Shown here one piece after another: positions 55,113 through 64,000 of a stretch of DNA of 64,000 nucleotides. The notes under the pieces are model-generated. The model searched no databases and had not been told where the DNA came from. It saw only the letters and a list, made by a program, of their open reading frames with translations. The position numbers and the translations under genes are program-made. This DNA is from Pseudidiomarina piscicola (GTDB lineage Bacteria > Pseudomonadota > Gammaproteobacteria > Enterobacterales > Alteromonadaceae): positions 916,075 to 980,074 of the forward strand of contig NZ_CADCXY010000001.1 of assembly GCF_902806985.1 (NCBI RefSeq), given 5' to 3'. Every line of letters begins with the position of its first letter. Within the stretch, counting starts at the first letter, position 1.

Positions 55113-55154
55113 TTCACCGCTTGGCGGCAAGTACCAAGGTCGCCAAGCGGTGAA
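55113..55154 (-). terminator. 14-bp perfect inverted repeat after the porin gene
   Basis: Arms TTCACCGCTTGGCG and CGCCAAGCGGTGAA are perfectly complementary with a 14-base loop. It is 32 bases past the stop of the porin gene. There is no T-run after the stem on the minus strand, so a classical intrinsic terminator is not certain; it may be an operator (two half-sites) or a stem protecting the porin message. Confidence 0.5.
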
Positions 55155-55185
55155 TTCTTTAAGCGCGTATCTCGTCGACTATTAG

Positions 55186-56595
55186 CTAGAAGTAATAGCC
55201 AATATTAATGTTGAAACGCGTATTATAGTCCGTTGCATTACCTGCCATCGTACCGCCAATGAAAGGTTGGTTTTTCGCCGTAACCAAATCAAAGTAGGTA
55301 TAGAGTCCGCCGGCAGAGACAGCAACACCAAGTACGTTCATCACCGTATCTTCTCCGCCGCCACGCTTATCAGTCATTAAACTGTAATCGTTGTAGAACG
55401 TAAGATTAGATACCGGCCCAAATTGTACTGGCATACTATAAGCAATGTTTGCCGTATACAGCGTCGCTTTGCTAGGAATCGTGTCATAAAAGGCATAGGC
55501 CCCCACCACGATACCGTTGTTCGCCATATCCATGTCATAGTCGTATTGACTAACTTGTCCCATAAAGGTCCAGCGATCGACTGAATAGACACCATGCACC
55601 GCAACCGCGCTGCGATCGCCAACATCATCGGTGCCGTCATTCATTTTGCCGAACTGACCCGACAAGCCCCACTCAAAGCTTTGTCCGTCGTCCAACGCAT
55701 ATTTGCGTGCGACACGCGCGGCAAAACTATTTGACTCACCTACTGCTACGTTAGGTGTATCGTAAATGCCTTCACCAGCTAACCTAACTCCCAACGGGTC
55801 ATAGGCATAGCGGTCTTCGCGATTACTGACAAAACCATCAACACCACCTTGCTCATCATTTTTGAAGAAGGCGATATCAAAGTCCCACTCGGGATCACGA
55901 TAACGAAGCTTAACTCCGGCATCATGGTCGTCTTCTAAGCCAACATAGAAGTTCGAGCTAAAGAAGTAGCTGTTGGAATTGTAGGGCGTTATACCAAAGG
56001 GGACTTTAGTAATCCCCACTTGGCCCTGCCAGTTTTCATTAAAGTTATAACCGACCCACGCATGCTGAACCGACTCCATGTATTGGAACCAACGATACTG
56101 CGCCGACAAAATAACATCGCCGATTGAACCGCTGTAGTCTAACCGAAGCAGGTCGAAATCAAAGTCGCCAACACGGTCTTTGTTACCGTCGTTGTAGTCT
56201 TCCCATACATATTGAGCTCGCACCGCACCACCGATTGAAATCGGCGCATTTTCGGCGCTCTCAACATCCTCTTCTAAGCGCTCGACGCGTGCCGCTAACG
56301 CAGTATTGCTGTTGATTCTTTTCCGCGGTGCAACCGCTTCAGCACGAGGGCCATCACTTTGCTCTTGCTGCTCAGCGTTCGCCACAACTTCGACTTCTTC
56401 TTCAACTTCTTTCTCAACTTGCTGTTGGCCCGCAAGCCGGGCTTCTAACTCTTCCACACGGTCTTGCAGTCGTTGCATTTGTTGCAACACTTCTTGCATT
56501 TGCGCCGCGGATACTTCGCCCCCTTGCTGCACCTGCGCTAAGGCAGGTGCAGCTAAGACAGCGCTTACACACATAGCTACTATCTGTTTTTTCAT
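55186..56595 (-). CDS. Outer-membrane porin with N-terminal coiled coil
   Basis: A 469-residue exported protein (signal ending APALA). Residues 30-65 are a coiled coil (MQEVLQQMQRLQDRVEELEA), then an acidic segment (about 70-95) and a second short coil before a beta-barrel from about residue 120. The chain ends in NINIGYYF, with the final Phe expected of outer-membrane barrels. It resembles trimeric porins with coiled-coil periplasmic parts, and the N-terminus suggests trimerisation. It starts 11 bases after the BCCT transporter stop, so the pair is probably one operon and the porin may let the same solute across the outer membrane. Confidence 0.82.
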   Translation of the reverse strand: MKKQIVAMCVSAVLAAPALAQVQQGGEVSAAQMQEVLQQMQRLQDRVEELEARLAGQQQVEKEVEEEVEVVANAEQQEQSDGPRAEAVAPRKRINSNTALAARVERLEEDVESAENAPISIGGAVRAQYVWEDYNDGNKDRVGDFDFDLLRLDYSGSIGDVILSAQYRWFQYMESVQHAWVGYNFNENWQGQVGITKVPFGITPYNSNSYFFSSNFYVGLEDDHDAGVKLRYRDPEWDFDIAFFKNDEQGGVDGFVSNREDRYAYDPLGVRLAGEGIYDTPNVAVGESNSFAARVARKYALDDGQSFEWGLSGQFGKMNDGTDDVGDRSAVAVHGVYSVDRWTFMGQVSQYDYDMDMANNGIVVGAYAFYDTIPSKATLYTANIAYSMPVQFGPVSNLTFYNDYSLMTDKRGGGEDTVMNVLGVAVSAGGLYTYFDLVTAKNQPFIGGTMAGNATDYNTRFNINIGYYF

Positions 56596-56606
56596 TAGAG
56601 TTCTCC

Positions 56607-58574
56607 TTACCGTAAAACATGCAAGAAATGCATGTGCTTATGGTAATGGTCAATGACATCACCGATCACTGCATCACGCGACCACCCAAGAATGTCGTAA
56701 TCTTGGCCGCCTTCACGTAGGTGCACCTCGGCGCGATAGTATTTCTGTTCTTCAGCGACACTGCTTGGATCCGCATCAGCGTGGATAAACGCCGGTTGAA
56801 TATGGCTGACCAAGTTAACTTGGTAGACAAAGTCTATCTCGTCACCATGCACCACTCTAAACACCGCTTGTTCGCCATGGTCAGTGTCGATTTTCACCGT
56901 TAAACCGCTTTCGCCCATTTCTTTCGAAACCTCGTCGAACGCGGGCTGCACAACCTGTTGTAAGAATCGTTGACCCACTTGCTTACTTGGGAAATCGATA
57001 ATGTTGTGCAAGCGTTCACGCCAGCTCTTATTACTCATCGCGGTATTGGTCAAGTAATTATTCTGTAACGCTTCGCGCTTATGAATATCAACCCTGAGCG
57101 CCTTAATCAGCCCGTAGGTTGCTATCATCAGAATAATGGTAAACGGCAAGGCACTAGCGATTGTCATGGTTTGCAGTGCACCTAAACCACCCGCTAACAG
57201 CAATACGATTGCCACTGCGCCTTCACCGCTGGCCCAGAAAATTCTCTGCCATACCGGTGTATCATCACGACCGTTTGAACACAGCATATCAACGACCATG
57301 GAACCGGAGTCGGACGAGGTAACGAAGAATACGATCACCATAACCGTAGCTAAGCCAGACAAAAATGAACTGAAGGGGAATTGTTCTAAGAAGGCAAACA
57401 GTGCCACCGAAACGTCCTCTTGTACGATTTCGGCTAACTCTGTGGCTCCTTCGTTCAGAATCATATCAATGGCTGAGTTACCAAAGAACGTCATCCACAT
57501 GAGGGTGAAACCTGCGGGTACTAATAGCACACCGGCAACAAACTCACGGATGGTACGACCACGCGAAACACGTGCGATGAAAAGGCCAACAAAAGGTGCC
57601 CAACTTAACCACCAGCCCCAATAGAAAACTGTCCAACCACCAATCCAGTCGGTCTTCTCGTAGGCAAATAAGTTAAAGGTATTGCTGACTAACTCCGAAA
57701 CGTAAGAGCCGGTATTTTGTACAAACGCTTGTAACAAGAACACCGTCGGCCCAGCCAATAACACAAACAACAATAACAGTACGGCCAGCCCCATATTTAA
57801 TTCTGATAAGCGGCGGATGCCTTTATCCAAGCCGGTAGTCACCGATATAATTGCCAGCAAGGTTACACCCACGATAAGCATAACTTGCACTAAGTTACTT
57901 ACCGGAATATCGAACAAATAGCCAAGCCCGGAGTTAATTTGTGCTACCCCGTAACCTAGCGAAGTTGCCACACCGAACACGGTACCAATGACCGCAAACA
58001 CGTCTACCACATGCCCTATCGGCCCATAAATACGGTCACCGATCATCGGGTAAAGCGCAGAACGCAGCGTCAGTGGTAGCCCATGTCGATAGGCAAAGAA
58101 AGCTAAAATCAGTGCAACGATGGCGTAAATAGCCCAAGCATGAAGGCCCCAATGGAAGAAGGTAATCTTCATCGCCTCTCGTGCGGCTTCGGTAGTGCCC
58201 GACTCAATCACCGGTGGTGCCATGAAGTGCATCACGGGTTCTGCAACACCGAAGAACATCAAGCCGATGCCCATACCGGCAGAGAACAACATTGAAAACC
58301 AGGTGAGCTTGGAATAGTCCGGCGACGCATGGTCGGGACCTAACTTTATGGTGCCAAACTGCGAGAATCCAAGATAAACAACGGACAGCAGGATGATGGC
58401 GACGGCCATCACATAGAACCAACTTAGGTTGGTGAGAATTGACGATTGAACAGATTGAAAAAGACTGTTGGCTCCCTCGGGAAATATCGCCGTGAAAAGA
58501 AGAATGATAAAGATCAACCCAGCTGCACTATAAAACACAGGCGGATTGAGACGCGCTTTATCGGAAGATGCCAT
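56607..58574 (-). CDS. BCCT family transporter (betaine/choline/carnitine type)
   Basis: A 655-residue secondary transporter with 12 helices. The BCCT motif region with WTVFYWGWWLSWAPFVGLFI near residue 330 and GMGIGLMFFGVAEPVMHF near 100 is clear. A hydrophilic C-terminal extension of about 140 residues matches BetT-like carriers that respond to osmotic stress. Start MASSDKARLN at 58574 is set by AAGGAG eight bases upstream; a longer frame to 58607 is unlikely. The promoter is at 58610-58638. Substrate (betaine, choline, dimethylsulfoniopropionate or other) cannot be told. Confidence 0.93.
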   Translation of the reverse strand: MASSDKARLNPPVFYSAAGLIFIILLFTAIFPEGANSLFQSVQSSILTNLSWFYVMAVAIILLSVVYLGFSQFGTIKLGPDHASPDYSKLTWFSMLFSAGMGIGLMFFGVAEPVMHFMAPPVIESGTTEAAREAMKITFFHWGLHAWAIYAIVALILAFFAYRHGLPLTLRSALYPMIGDRIYGPIGHVVDVFAVIGTVFGVATSLGYGVAQINSGLGYLFDIPVSNLVQVMLIVGVTLLAIISVTTGLDKGIRRLSELNMGLAVLLLLFVLLAGPTVFLLQAFVQNTGSYVSELVSNTFNLFAYEKTDWIGGWTVFYWGWWLSWAPFVGLFIARVSRGRTIREFVAGVLLVPAGFTLMWMTFFGNSAIDMILNEGATELAEIVQEDVSVALFAFLEQFPFSSFLSGLATVMVIVFFVTSSDSGSMVVDMLCSNGRDDTPVWQRIFWASGEGAVAIVLLLAGGLGALQTMTIASALPFTIILMIATYGLIKALRVDIHKREALQNNYLTNTAMSNKSWRERLHNIIDFPSKQVGQRFLQQVVQPAFDEVSKEMGESGLTVKIDTDHGEQAVFRVVHGDEIDFVYQVNLVSHIQPAFIHADADPSSVAEEQKYYRAEVHLREGGQDYDILGWSRDAVIGDVIDHYHKHMHFLHVLR

Positions 58575-58609
58575 ACGTCTTACTCCTTTTGGTTTTTTTA
58601 TTTCCATTA

Positions 58610-58638
58610 ATTATAGAGAGTTATGCGCAAGATGCGAA
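58610..58638 (-). promoter_or_regulatory. Promoter of the BCCT-porin operon
   Basis: On the minus strand, TTCGCA (58633-58638) and a perfect TATAAT (58610-58615) are spaced by 17 bases. It lies 36 bases upstream of the start codon and past the S10 operon terminator. Confidence 0.7.
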
Positions 58639-58646
58639 TTTGGATC

Positions 58647-58677
58647 AAAAAAAAGGCTTCCTAAGTGGAAGCCTTTT
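58647..58677 (-). terminator. Rho-independent terminator of the S10 operon
   Basis: Perfect 11-bp stem AAAAGGCTTCC / GGAAGCCTTTT with a 5-base loop; on the minus strand it is followed by eight T. It lies 25 bases after the rpsQ stop, so the S10 operon ends here and the spc operon genes are elsewhere. Confidence 0.93.
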
Positions 58678-58701
58678 ATAATCACATCAATTATCTAACG
58701 A

Positions 58702-58965
58702 TTAGATAACTTCTGCACGCTCTACAATTTCAACAAGTGCCCAAGACTTAGTCTTAGATACTGGACGAGTTTCGCGAATAATCACGGTATCGCCAGTTTT
58801 GCACGAGTTGTCTTCGTCGTGTGCATGTAATTTAGTAGTACGAGAAATGTACTTACCGTATACAGGGTGTTTAACCCGACGCTCAATAGCAACAGTGATA
58901 GACTTGTCCATCTTATCGCTAATTACACGACCCTGCAGAGTACGAACACGTTTTTCTTCAGCCAT
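58702..58965 (-). CDS. rpsQ: 30S ribosomal protein S17
   Basis: Primary 16S rRNA-binding protein of the 30S body. The 87-residue sequence has [22 protein letters not shown] and [18 protein letters not shown], both S17 signatures (the first given in part). Last gene of the S10 operon; its ATG shares a base with the rpmC stop. The following genes of the spc operon (rplN onward) do not follow. Confidence 0.98.
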   Translation of the reverse strand: MAEEKRVRTLQGRVISDKMDKSITVAIERRVKHPVYGKYISRTTKLHAHDEDNSCKTGDTVIIRETRPVSKTKSWALVEIVERAEVI

Positions 58966-59156
58966 TACGCACCTGCCTTCTGATTCAGAATAGTCTTCAC
59001 ACGTGCGATATCACGACGCACTTGCTTCAACATGTGAGTTTGATTCAGCTGACCAGTCGCTGATTGCATACGCAGATTAAACTGCTCGCGACGCAAACCC
59101 AGCAATTCTTCTTGCAGCTGCTCAACGGTTTTATCATTAAGTTCGTTAGCTTTCAT
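58965..59156 (-). CDS. rpmC: 50S ribosomal protein L29
   Basis: A 63-residue protein near the peptide exit, with the L29 pattern [20 protein letters not shown] and [14 protein letters not shown]. The ATG at 59156 shares its A with the rplP stop (TGATG), giving direct coupling; a GTG three bases earlier is not preferred. Confidence 0.97.
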   Translation of the reverse strand: MKANELNDKTVEQLQEELLGLRREQFNLRMQSATGQLNQTHMLKQVRRDIARVKTILNQKAGA

Positions 59157-59569
59157 CACATCACCGTCCGAGATACAAAGATGGTTTTGAATGGCAGCTT
59201 ACGTGCCGCAAGAGTGAACGCTTCACGCGCCAGCTCTTCCGAAACACCGTCGATTTCATACAGGACACGTCCTGGCTGAATTTGAGCTACCCAGTATTCC
59301 ACGTTACCTTTACCTTTACCCATCCGCACTTCAAGAGGTTTCTGAGTAATTGGCTTATCAGGGAATACGCGAATCCAAATTTTACCCTGACGTTTAACGT
59401 GGCGTGTCATGGCACGACGAGCCGCTTCGATTTGACGCGCAGTCATACGACCACGGTCAACAGCTTTCAAACCGAAAGTACCGAAGCTAACTTTGTTACC
59501 TGCTTGCGCCATACCACGGTTGCGGCCCTTGTGGACCTTACGGAATTTAGTACGCTTTGGTTGTAACAT
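59156..59569 (-). CDS. rplP: 50S ribosomal protein L16
   Basis: Binds near the A site and tRNA elbow. The 137 residues begin [19 protein letters not shown] and include [17 protein letters not shown] and [18 protein letters not shown] (each in part), all characteristic. It lies 11 bases after rpsC. Confidence 0.98.
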   Translation of the reverse strand: MLQPKRTKFRKVHKGRNRGMAQAGNKVSFGTFGLKAVDRGRMTARQIEAARRAMTRHVKRQGKIWIRVFPDKPITQKPLEVRMGKGKGNVEYWVAQIQPGRVLYEIDGVSEELAREAFTLAARKLPFKTIFVSRTVM

Positions 59570-59580
59570 TTAGTATCTCC

Positions 59581-60267
59581 TTACTTACGGCCTTTAGGGC
59601 GCTTGGTTGGAGCTTGTGGCTTCTCTTCGACTGGCATACCGCCCAGTACTTCACCACGGAAAACCCAAACTTTCACACCGATGATGCCGTAAGTGGTATT
59701 TGCTTCAGCAGTTGCGTAATCGATATCTGCACGCAGTGTGTGCAACGGTACGCGACCTTCACGGTACCATTCAGTACGGGCAATTTCTGCACCGCCTAAA
59801 CGACCGCTTACTTCCACTTTGATACCCTTGGCGCCAAGACGCATTGCGTTTTGTACCGCACGCTTCATAGCGCGACGGAACATTACACGACGTTCTAGCT
59901 GACCAGTAATGTTTTCAGCAACCAGTTGTGCGTCCAATTCAGGCTTGCGCACTTCTGAGATGTTGATTTGAGCTGGCACGCCAGTCAATTTTGAAACTGC
60001 TTGACGCAGCTTCTCAACATCTTCACCTTTCTTACCGATGACCACGCCTGGGCGTGCAGTATGAATGGTGACACGGATGCTTTTCGCAGGACGCTCGATT
60101 ACGATGCGTGAAACTGAAGCGTTGCTCAGTTTGTTACGCAGTAATTCGCGAACCTGGTGATCACTGTGCAGGTTATCGGCAAAATCTTTTGTATTCGCGA
60201 ACCAGGTTGCATTCCATGGTTTGGTGATACCTAGGCGAATACCATTAGGATGTACTTTCTGACCCAT
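59581..60267 (-). CDS. rpsC: 30S ribosomal protein S3
   Basis: Forms the mRNA entry helicase site. The 228-residue protein has [20 protein letters not shown], a KH domain with [20 protein letters not shown], and [20 protein letters not shown]. It follows rplV with ten bases between. Confidence 0.98.
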   Translation of the reverse strand: MGQKVHPNGIRLGITKPWNATWFANTKDFADNLHSDHQVRELLRNKLSNASVSRIVIERPAKSIRVTIHTARPGVVIGKKGEDVEKLRQAVSKLTGVPAQINISEVRKPELDAQLVAENITGQLERRVMFRRAMKRAVQNAMRLGAKGIKVEVSGRLGGAEIARTEWYREGRVPLHTLRADIDYATAEANTTYGIIGVKVWVFRGEVLGGMPVEEKPQAPTKRPKGRK

Positions 60268-60277
60268 AATTTATCTC

Positions 60278-60610
60278 CTAGCTATCTGATACAACCACAG
60301 TAATGTGGCTGGTACGCTTAAAGATACGATCAGCACGACCTTTCGCACGAGGCTTGATGCGTTTCATGGTTGGACCTTCGTCTACCATTACTTTTGCAAC
60401 TTTAAGCTCGTCGATGTCGGCTCCTTCGTTGTGTTCAGCATTCGCGATAGCTGACTCCAACACCTTTTTCAGCAGACCAGCTGCGTCTTTAGGGCTGTAG
60501 TTCAAAACATCCAGTGCTTTCGCAACTGGCAAACCGCGAATTTGGTCAGCAACCAACCGGCCTTTCTGCGCAGATAGGCGGGCGAACTTGTGAATAGCAA
60601 TAGCTTCCAT
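60278..60610 (-). CDS. rplV: 50S ribosomal protein L22
   Basis: Lines the nascent peptide tunnel. The 110 residues include [20 protein letters not shown] and [20 protein letters not shown]. The tunnel loop (RAKGRA) has the wild-type sequence expected of macrolide-sensitive strains, although this cannot prove sensitivity. Confidence 0.98.
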   Translation of the reverse strand: MEAIAIHKFARLSAQKGRLVADQIRGLPVAKALDVLNYSPKDAAGLLKKVLESAIANAEHNEGADIDELKVAKVMVDEGPTMKRIKPRAKGRADRIFKRTSHITVVVSDS

Positions 60611-60622
60611 CTTGTGTCTCCC

Positions 60623-60901
60623 TTACCGTTTCTTCGCTTTCTTATCAGCAGCGTGGCCGCGATAAGTACGGGTTGGTGCAAATTCACCTAGCTTGTGACC
60701 AACCATTTCGTCAGAGACGAAGACTGGTACGTGCTGGCGACCGTTATGAACAGCAATTGTTAGGCCGATCATATCAGGGATAATCATTGAACGACGGGAC
60801 CAAGTTTTAATTGGCTTTTTGTCCCCGGCTTCCAACGCTTTCTCCACCTTATTTAGCAGGTGAAGGTCAATAAATGGACCTTTTTTAAGAGAACGTGGCA
60901 T
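60623..60901 (-). CDS. rpsS: 30S ribosomal protein S19
   Basis: Head protein of the 30S subunit. 92 residues, starting [20 protein letters not shown] and including [20 protein letters not shown] and [13 protein letters not shown]. Confidence 0.98.
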   Translation of the reverse strand: MPRSLKKGPFIDLHLLNKVEKALEAGDKKPIKTWSRRSMIIPDMIGLTIAVHNGRQHVPVFVSDEMVGHKLGEFAPTRTYRGHAADKKAKKR

Positions 60902-60917
60902 GTTTAATCCTCAACTC

Positions 60918-61742
60918 TTATTTGTTGCGACGACGTACGATGAATTTATCAGTACGCTTGTTCTTACGGGTCTTATAACCCTTAGTCGGTGTACCCCAAG
61001 GAGTAACCGGATGACGACCACCTGAAGTACGACCTTCACCACCACCGTGTGGGTGATCAACTGGGTTCATCGCCACACCGCGAACGGTTGGACGAACACC
61101 ACGCCAGCGCGTTGCACCAGCTTTACCCAATTGACGCAGCATGTGTTCTGCGTTGCCGACTTCACCGATGGTTGCACGACATTCCGACTGAATCCGGCGA
61201 ACTTCGCCAGAACGCAGACGTAAAGATACGTAACCGCCATCGCGAGCCAAAACCTGTACGTATGCGCCAGCTGAACGAGCCATCTGAGCGCCTTTACCAG
61301 GCTTCATTTCGATTGCGTGTACTACAGAACCTACTGGAATGTTACGCAGTGGTAATGTATTACCCGGCTTGATCGGTGCGTCTGAACCAGACTGAACTTT
61401 ATCACCAGCTTTCATGCCTTTTGGAGCAAGAATGTAGCGACGTTCACCGTCTGCATACAGAACCAATGCGATGTTTGCTGAACGGTTTGGATCATATTCC
61501 AAACGCTCAATTTTCGCAGGGATACCGTCTTTGTCGCGTTTAAAGTCGACCATACGGTAGTGATGCTTGTGACCACCGCCGATGTGACGAACTGTAATAC
61601 GACCATTGTTGTTACGACCACCGTGTTTGCTGTTTTTGTCCAGCAACGGCGCGTAAGGTTTACCTTTGTACAGGTCTTCGTTAACCACTTTAACAACGTG
61701 GCGACGACCCGGAGACGTAGGCTTACACTTAACTAATGCCAT
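60918..61742 (-). CDS. rplB: 50S ribosomal protein L2
   Basis: Essential for the peptidyl transferase centre. 274 residues, including [20 protein letters not shown], the [20 protein letters not shown] region and the conserved [20 protein letters not shown] with the key His of the HPHGGGEG loop. Confidence 0.98.
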   Translation of the reverse strand: MALVKCKPTSPGRRHVVKVVNEDLYKGKPYAPLLDKNSKHGGRNNNGRITVRHIGGGHKHHYRMVDFKRDKDGIPAKIERLEYDPNRSANIALVLYADGERRYILAPKGMKAGDKVQSGSDAPIKPGNTLPLRNIPVGSVVHAIEMKPGKGAQMARSAGAYVQVLARDGGYVSLRLRSGEVRRIQSECRATIGEVGNAEHMLRQLGKAGATRWRGVRPTVRGVAMNPVDHPHGGGEGRTSGGRHPVTPWGTPTKGYKTRKNKRTDKFIVRRRNK

Positions 61743-61756
61743 GTGAATTCCTCCTA

Positions 61757-62059
61757 TTACTCAGCGCCGCCGACAAAATCGATGTCAGCACCTTCTTTAA
61801 GGGTGACATACGCTTTTTTCCAGTCACTACGCTTACCAAAGCGCATACCAGAACGTTTGGTTTTGCCTTTCACGTTGACTGTACGAACGCGTTCAACTTC
61901 AACCTCGAACAGTTTTTCAACTGCTGCTTTGATTTCAGACTTGTTTGCATCGGTTGCAACTTTGAAAACAACGGTATTTGCAGACTCAGCCGCAACTGTT
62001 GATTTCTCAGAAACATGAGGGGCGATAATCACTGTAAGTAAACGTTCTTCACGCATCAT
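61757..62059 (-). CDS. rplW: 50S ribosomal protein L23
   Basis: Docking site for trigger factor and SRP at the exit tunnel. 100 residues, starting [20 protein letters not shown], aligned with the MIREERLL start of E. coli. The ATG overlaps the rplD stop (ATGA), so translation is coupled. The docking glutamate pattern [19 protein letters not shown] is present. Confidence 0.97.
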   Translation of the reverse strand: MMREERLLTVIIAPHVSEKSTVAAESANTVVFKVATDANKSEIKAAVEKLFEVEVERVRTVNVKGKTKRSGMRFGKRSDWKKAYVTLKEGADIDFVGGAE

Positions 62060-62661
62060 GATAATACCTCCTCAAGTTGCTTCACTGCGTCCGCAGTCAT
62101 AAGAACTTTTTCGAAAGCAATCAAGCTAACTGGGTCAACGCCTTGAACGTCGCGTGCATCAACCTTATGCAGGTTGCGTGATGCTAAGAACAAGTTTTCA
62201 TCAAGTTCTTTGGTCACGATAAGCACGTCGGTCAAATCCATTTCTTTCAGTTTGGCTGACAATTGCTTAGTCTTTGGTGCTTCAACACCAAAGCTCTCTA
62301 CCACGACTAAACGGTCCTGACGAACCAGTTCAGACAAGATGCTTTTCATTGCACCGCGGTACATCTTTTTATTTACTTTCTGAGCGTGGTTTTGTGGTTT
62401 AGCTGCGAAAGTCGCACCACCACTACGCCAGATTGGGCTGCTAGCTGTACCCGCACGAGCACGGCCAGTTCCCTTTTGGCGCCACGGCTTTTTGCCGCCG
62501 CCAGAAACTTCAGAACGCGTCTTTTGCGCTTTAGAGCCCTGACGAGCACCAGCAGCATAAGCGACGACAACCTGATGAATCAAAGCTTCGTTGAACTCAC
62601 GTCCAAAAGTAGCTTCGGAAACCTCAAGAGCGCCTTTTGCGTCTTTAAATGTTAATTCCAT
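62056..62661 (-). CDS. rplD: 50S ribosomal protein L4
   Basis: Tunnel protein and, in E. coli, autogenous regulator of the S10 operon. The start at 62661 ([16 protein letters not shown]) gives 201 residues, the E. coli length, with GAGGAG at good spacing; an ATG six bases earlier lies too close to that site. It includes [20 protein letters not shown] and TGRARAG. The leader at 63723-63758 is the plausible target of its regulation. Confidence 0.97.
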   Translation of the reverse strand: MELTFKDAKGALEVSEATFGREFNEALIHQVVVAYAAGARQGSKAQKTRSEVSGGGKKPWRQKGTGRARAGTASSPIWRSGGATFAAKPQNHAQKVNKKMYRGAMKSILSELVRQDRLVVVESFGVEAPKTKQLSAKLKEMDLTDVLIVTKELDENLFLASRNLHKVDARDVQGVDPVSLIAFEKVLMTADAVKQLEEVLS

Positions 62662-62679
62662 CACCATTCTCCTCGGACG

Positions 62680-63324
62680 TTACGCCTTAGCCTTGACTGC
62701 TGGCTTGATGACAACATCACCGCCAGTAGCACCAGGGACAGCGCCGCGAATAAGCAACAAACCACGCTCAGCGTCTACGCGTACAACTTCAAGAGTCTGT
62801 ACGGTAATTTGTTTGTTACCCATCTGACCTGCCATTTTCTTACCTTTGAATACCTTACCAGGAGACTGGTTTTGACCGATAGAACCCGGAGCACGGTGTG
62901 CTAACGAGTTACCATGGGTAGCGTCCTGAGTACGGAAATTCCAGCGCTTAACAGCACCTTGGAAACCTTTACCTTTAGAGATACCGGTAACGTCTACTTT
63001 TTTGGTGTCCGCAAAAATATCTACGGTGATTTCAGAACCTACTGCGAAATCTTCACCTTCGTTGTCTTCTAGGCGAAATTCCCAGAGACCACGACCTGCT
63101 TCTACACCCGCTTTCGCGAAGTGGCCAGCAGCTGGTTTGTTTACGCGGTTCGCTTTTTTGTCACCTGTTGTAACTTGAAGCGCACGATAGCCGTCCGTTT
63201 CCTCAGTTTTAACCTGAGTCACACGGTTTGCAGTCACTTCAATCACAGTAACAGGTACAGAAGCGCCGTCTTCTTGGAAGACACGTGTCATTCCGACTTT
63301 ACGACCGACTAGACCAATAGCCAT
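62680..63324 (-). CDS. rplC: 50S ribosomal protein L3
   Basis: Early assembly protein near the peptidyl transferase centre. 214 residues, starting [20 protein letters not shown], with [20 protein letters not shown] and [20 protein letters not shown] and the methylated-Gln region of the family (GSIGQNQ). It follows rpsJ with 38 bases between. Confidence 0.98.
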   Translation of the reverse strand: MAIGLVGRKVGMTRVFQEDGASVPVTVIEVTANRVTQVKTEETDGYRALQVTTGDKKANRVNKPAAGHFAKAGVEAGRGLWEFRLEDNEGEDFAVGSEITVDIFADTKKVDVTGISKGKGFQGAVKRWNFRTQDATHGNSLAHRAPGSIGQNQSPGKVFKGKKMAGQMGNKQITVQTLEVVRVDAERGLLLIRGAVPGATGGDVVIKPAVKAKA

Positions 63325-63362
63325 TGTTAAAACCTCTCGTGTGTAATCCTATTACTGCCCGA

Positions 63363-63680
<318 letters not shown>

Positions 63681-63722
63681 TCAAAGCCTCAAATAATAAA
63701 GAGCATTTAAAAAAGAGCACAG

Positions 63723-63758
63723 AAAAAAACCTACACCCTGGCAGCATACCGGGCGAGG
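63723..63758 (-). promoter_or_regulatory. Attenuator-like hairpin in the S10 leader
   Basis: On the minus strand an imperfect stem (CCTCGCCCGG ... CCAGGGTGTAGG, with two single-base bulges and a 7-base loop) is followed directly by seven T. In E. coli the S10 leader has such a U-run hairpin where L4 stimulates termination by RNA polymerase. A second perfect hairpin (63781-63799, CAATCCC / GGGATTG) lies upstream in the same leader. The similarity in layout is clear; regulation by L4 here is inference. Confidence 0.6.
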
Positions 63759-63869
63759 TATTTTCAACGAAAATTCCATTCAATCCCCTATCGGGATTGC
63801 TGTGGCAACCAACTACCGATTGTTTACTTACCTAAAAAGCCCCGAAGGGATTAACAACCGTGGCGGCGA

Positions 63870-63897
63870 ATTATACAGAGAAGTGAGGCAAAAGCAA
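63870..63897 (-). promoter_or_regulatory. Promoter of the S10 operon
   Basis: On the minus strand, TTGCTT (63892-63897) and a perfect TATAAT (63870-63875) are spaced by 16 bases. The -10 is followed by the GC-rich discriminator TCGCCGCC, expected for stringent control by ppGpp. The -35 lies only three bases from the heptamer tandem array. Leader from about 63863 to 63675. Confidence 0.85.
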
Positions 63898-63900
63898 GGG

Positions 63901-64000
<100 letters not shown>

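Overview
The window is a 64 kb piece of a gammaproteobacterial chromosome, almost entirely core genes, with no rRNA, prophage, transposon or CRISPR. Gene content and order point to the Alteromonadales, most likely the Idiomarinaceae (Idiomarina or Pseudidiomarina). The reasons are smc-zipA-ligA in one block with ScpAB instead of MukBEF, oxaloacetate decarboxylase oadGAB, a very large secreted two-domain amidohydrolase with a smaller partner, the recX-alaS-csrA-tRNA-Ser-tRNA-Arg order, and the classical S10 ribosomal operon. The genus is inferred from memory of gene content, not from a search.

Layout. 1-14.4 kb: gloB and mltD (+), then ligA, zipA and smc (-), cysZ, a periplasmic binding-protein-like gene and an S1/P1 nuclease (+), then rmuC and a class I fumarase (-). 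14.5-21.2 kb: pabB-nudL-sdaA (+), cysB (-), yciH (+), and a two-gene partner-switching module made of a SpoIIE-like phosphatase and a STAS protein. 21.3-28.6 kb: two secreted amidohydrolases, a c'-type cytochrome facing a cytochrome b561, a single-domain response regulator and tyrA. 28.7-33.1 kb: the rpsP-rimM-trmD-rplS operon, ffh, and ypjD facing away from ffh. 33.2-39.2 kb: yfjD, gshA coupled to a transglycosylase lipoprotein, a sensor-less hybrid histidine kinase and a small membrane protein. 39.2-43.1 kb: oadGAB, three tRNA genes and csrA. 43.3-50 kb: alaS, a two-lobed periplasmic retropepsin-like protease, recX, a SIMPL lipoprotein and an agmatine deiminase. 49.3-55.1 kb: rluB-scpB-scpA-yciO-yciV-fadH. 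55.2-58.6 kb: a BCCT transporter followed by a porin. 58.7-63.7 kb: the complete S10 operon (rpsJ to rpsQ) with promoter, attenuator-like leader and terminator.

The genes form several functional groups. SMC and ScpAB together make a full condensin. LigA, ZipA and MltD serve DNA joining, division and wall turnover. CysZ and CysB serve sulfur assimilation. OadGAB links oxaloacetate decarboxylation to sodium export. The ribosomal operons carry recognisable growth-type promoters with GC-rich discriminators.

The most unusual sequence is a perfect 7-bp tandem repeat (at least 14 units, running off the window end). It starts three bases upstream of the -35 element of the S10 operon promoter. Next in interest are the amidohydrolase pair with lost metal-binding motifs, the partner-switching module with a pseudo-receiver, the single-chain double retropepsin lying between recX and alaS where recA is missing upstream, and the BCCT-porin operon. 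I found no clear evidence of a wholly new multi-gene system.
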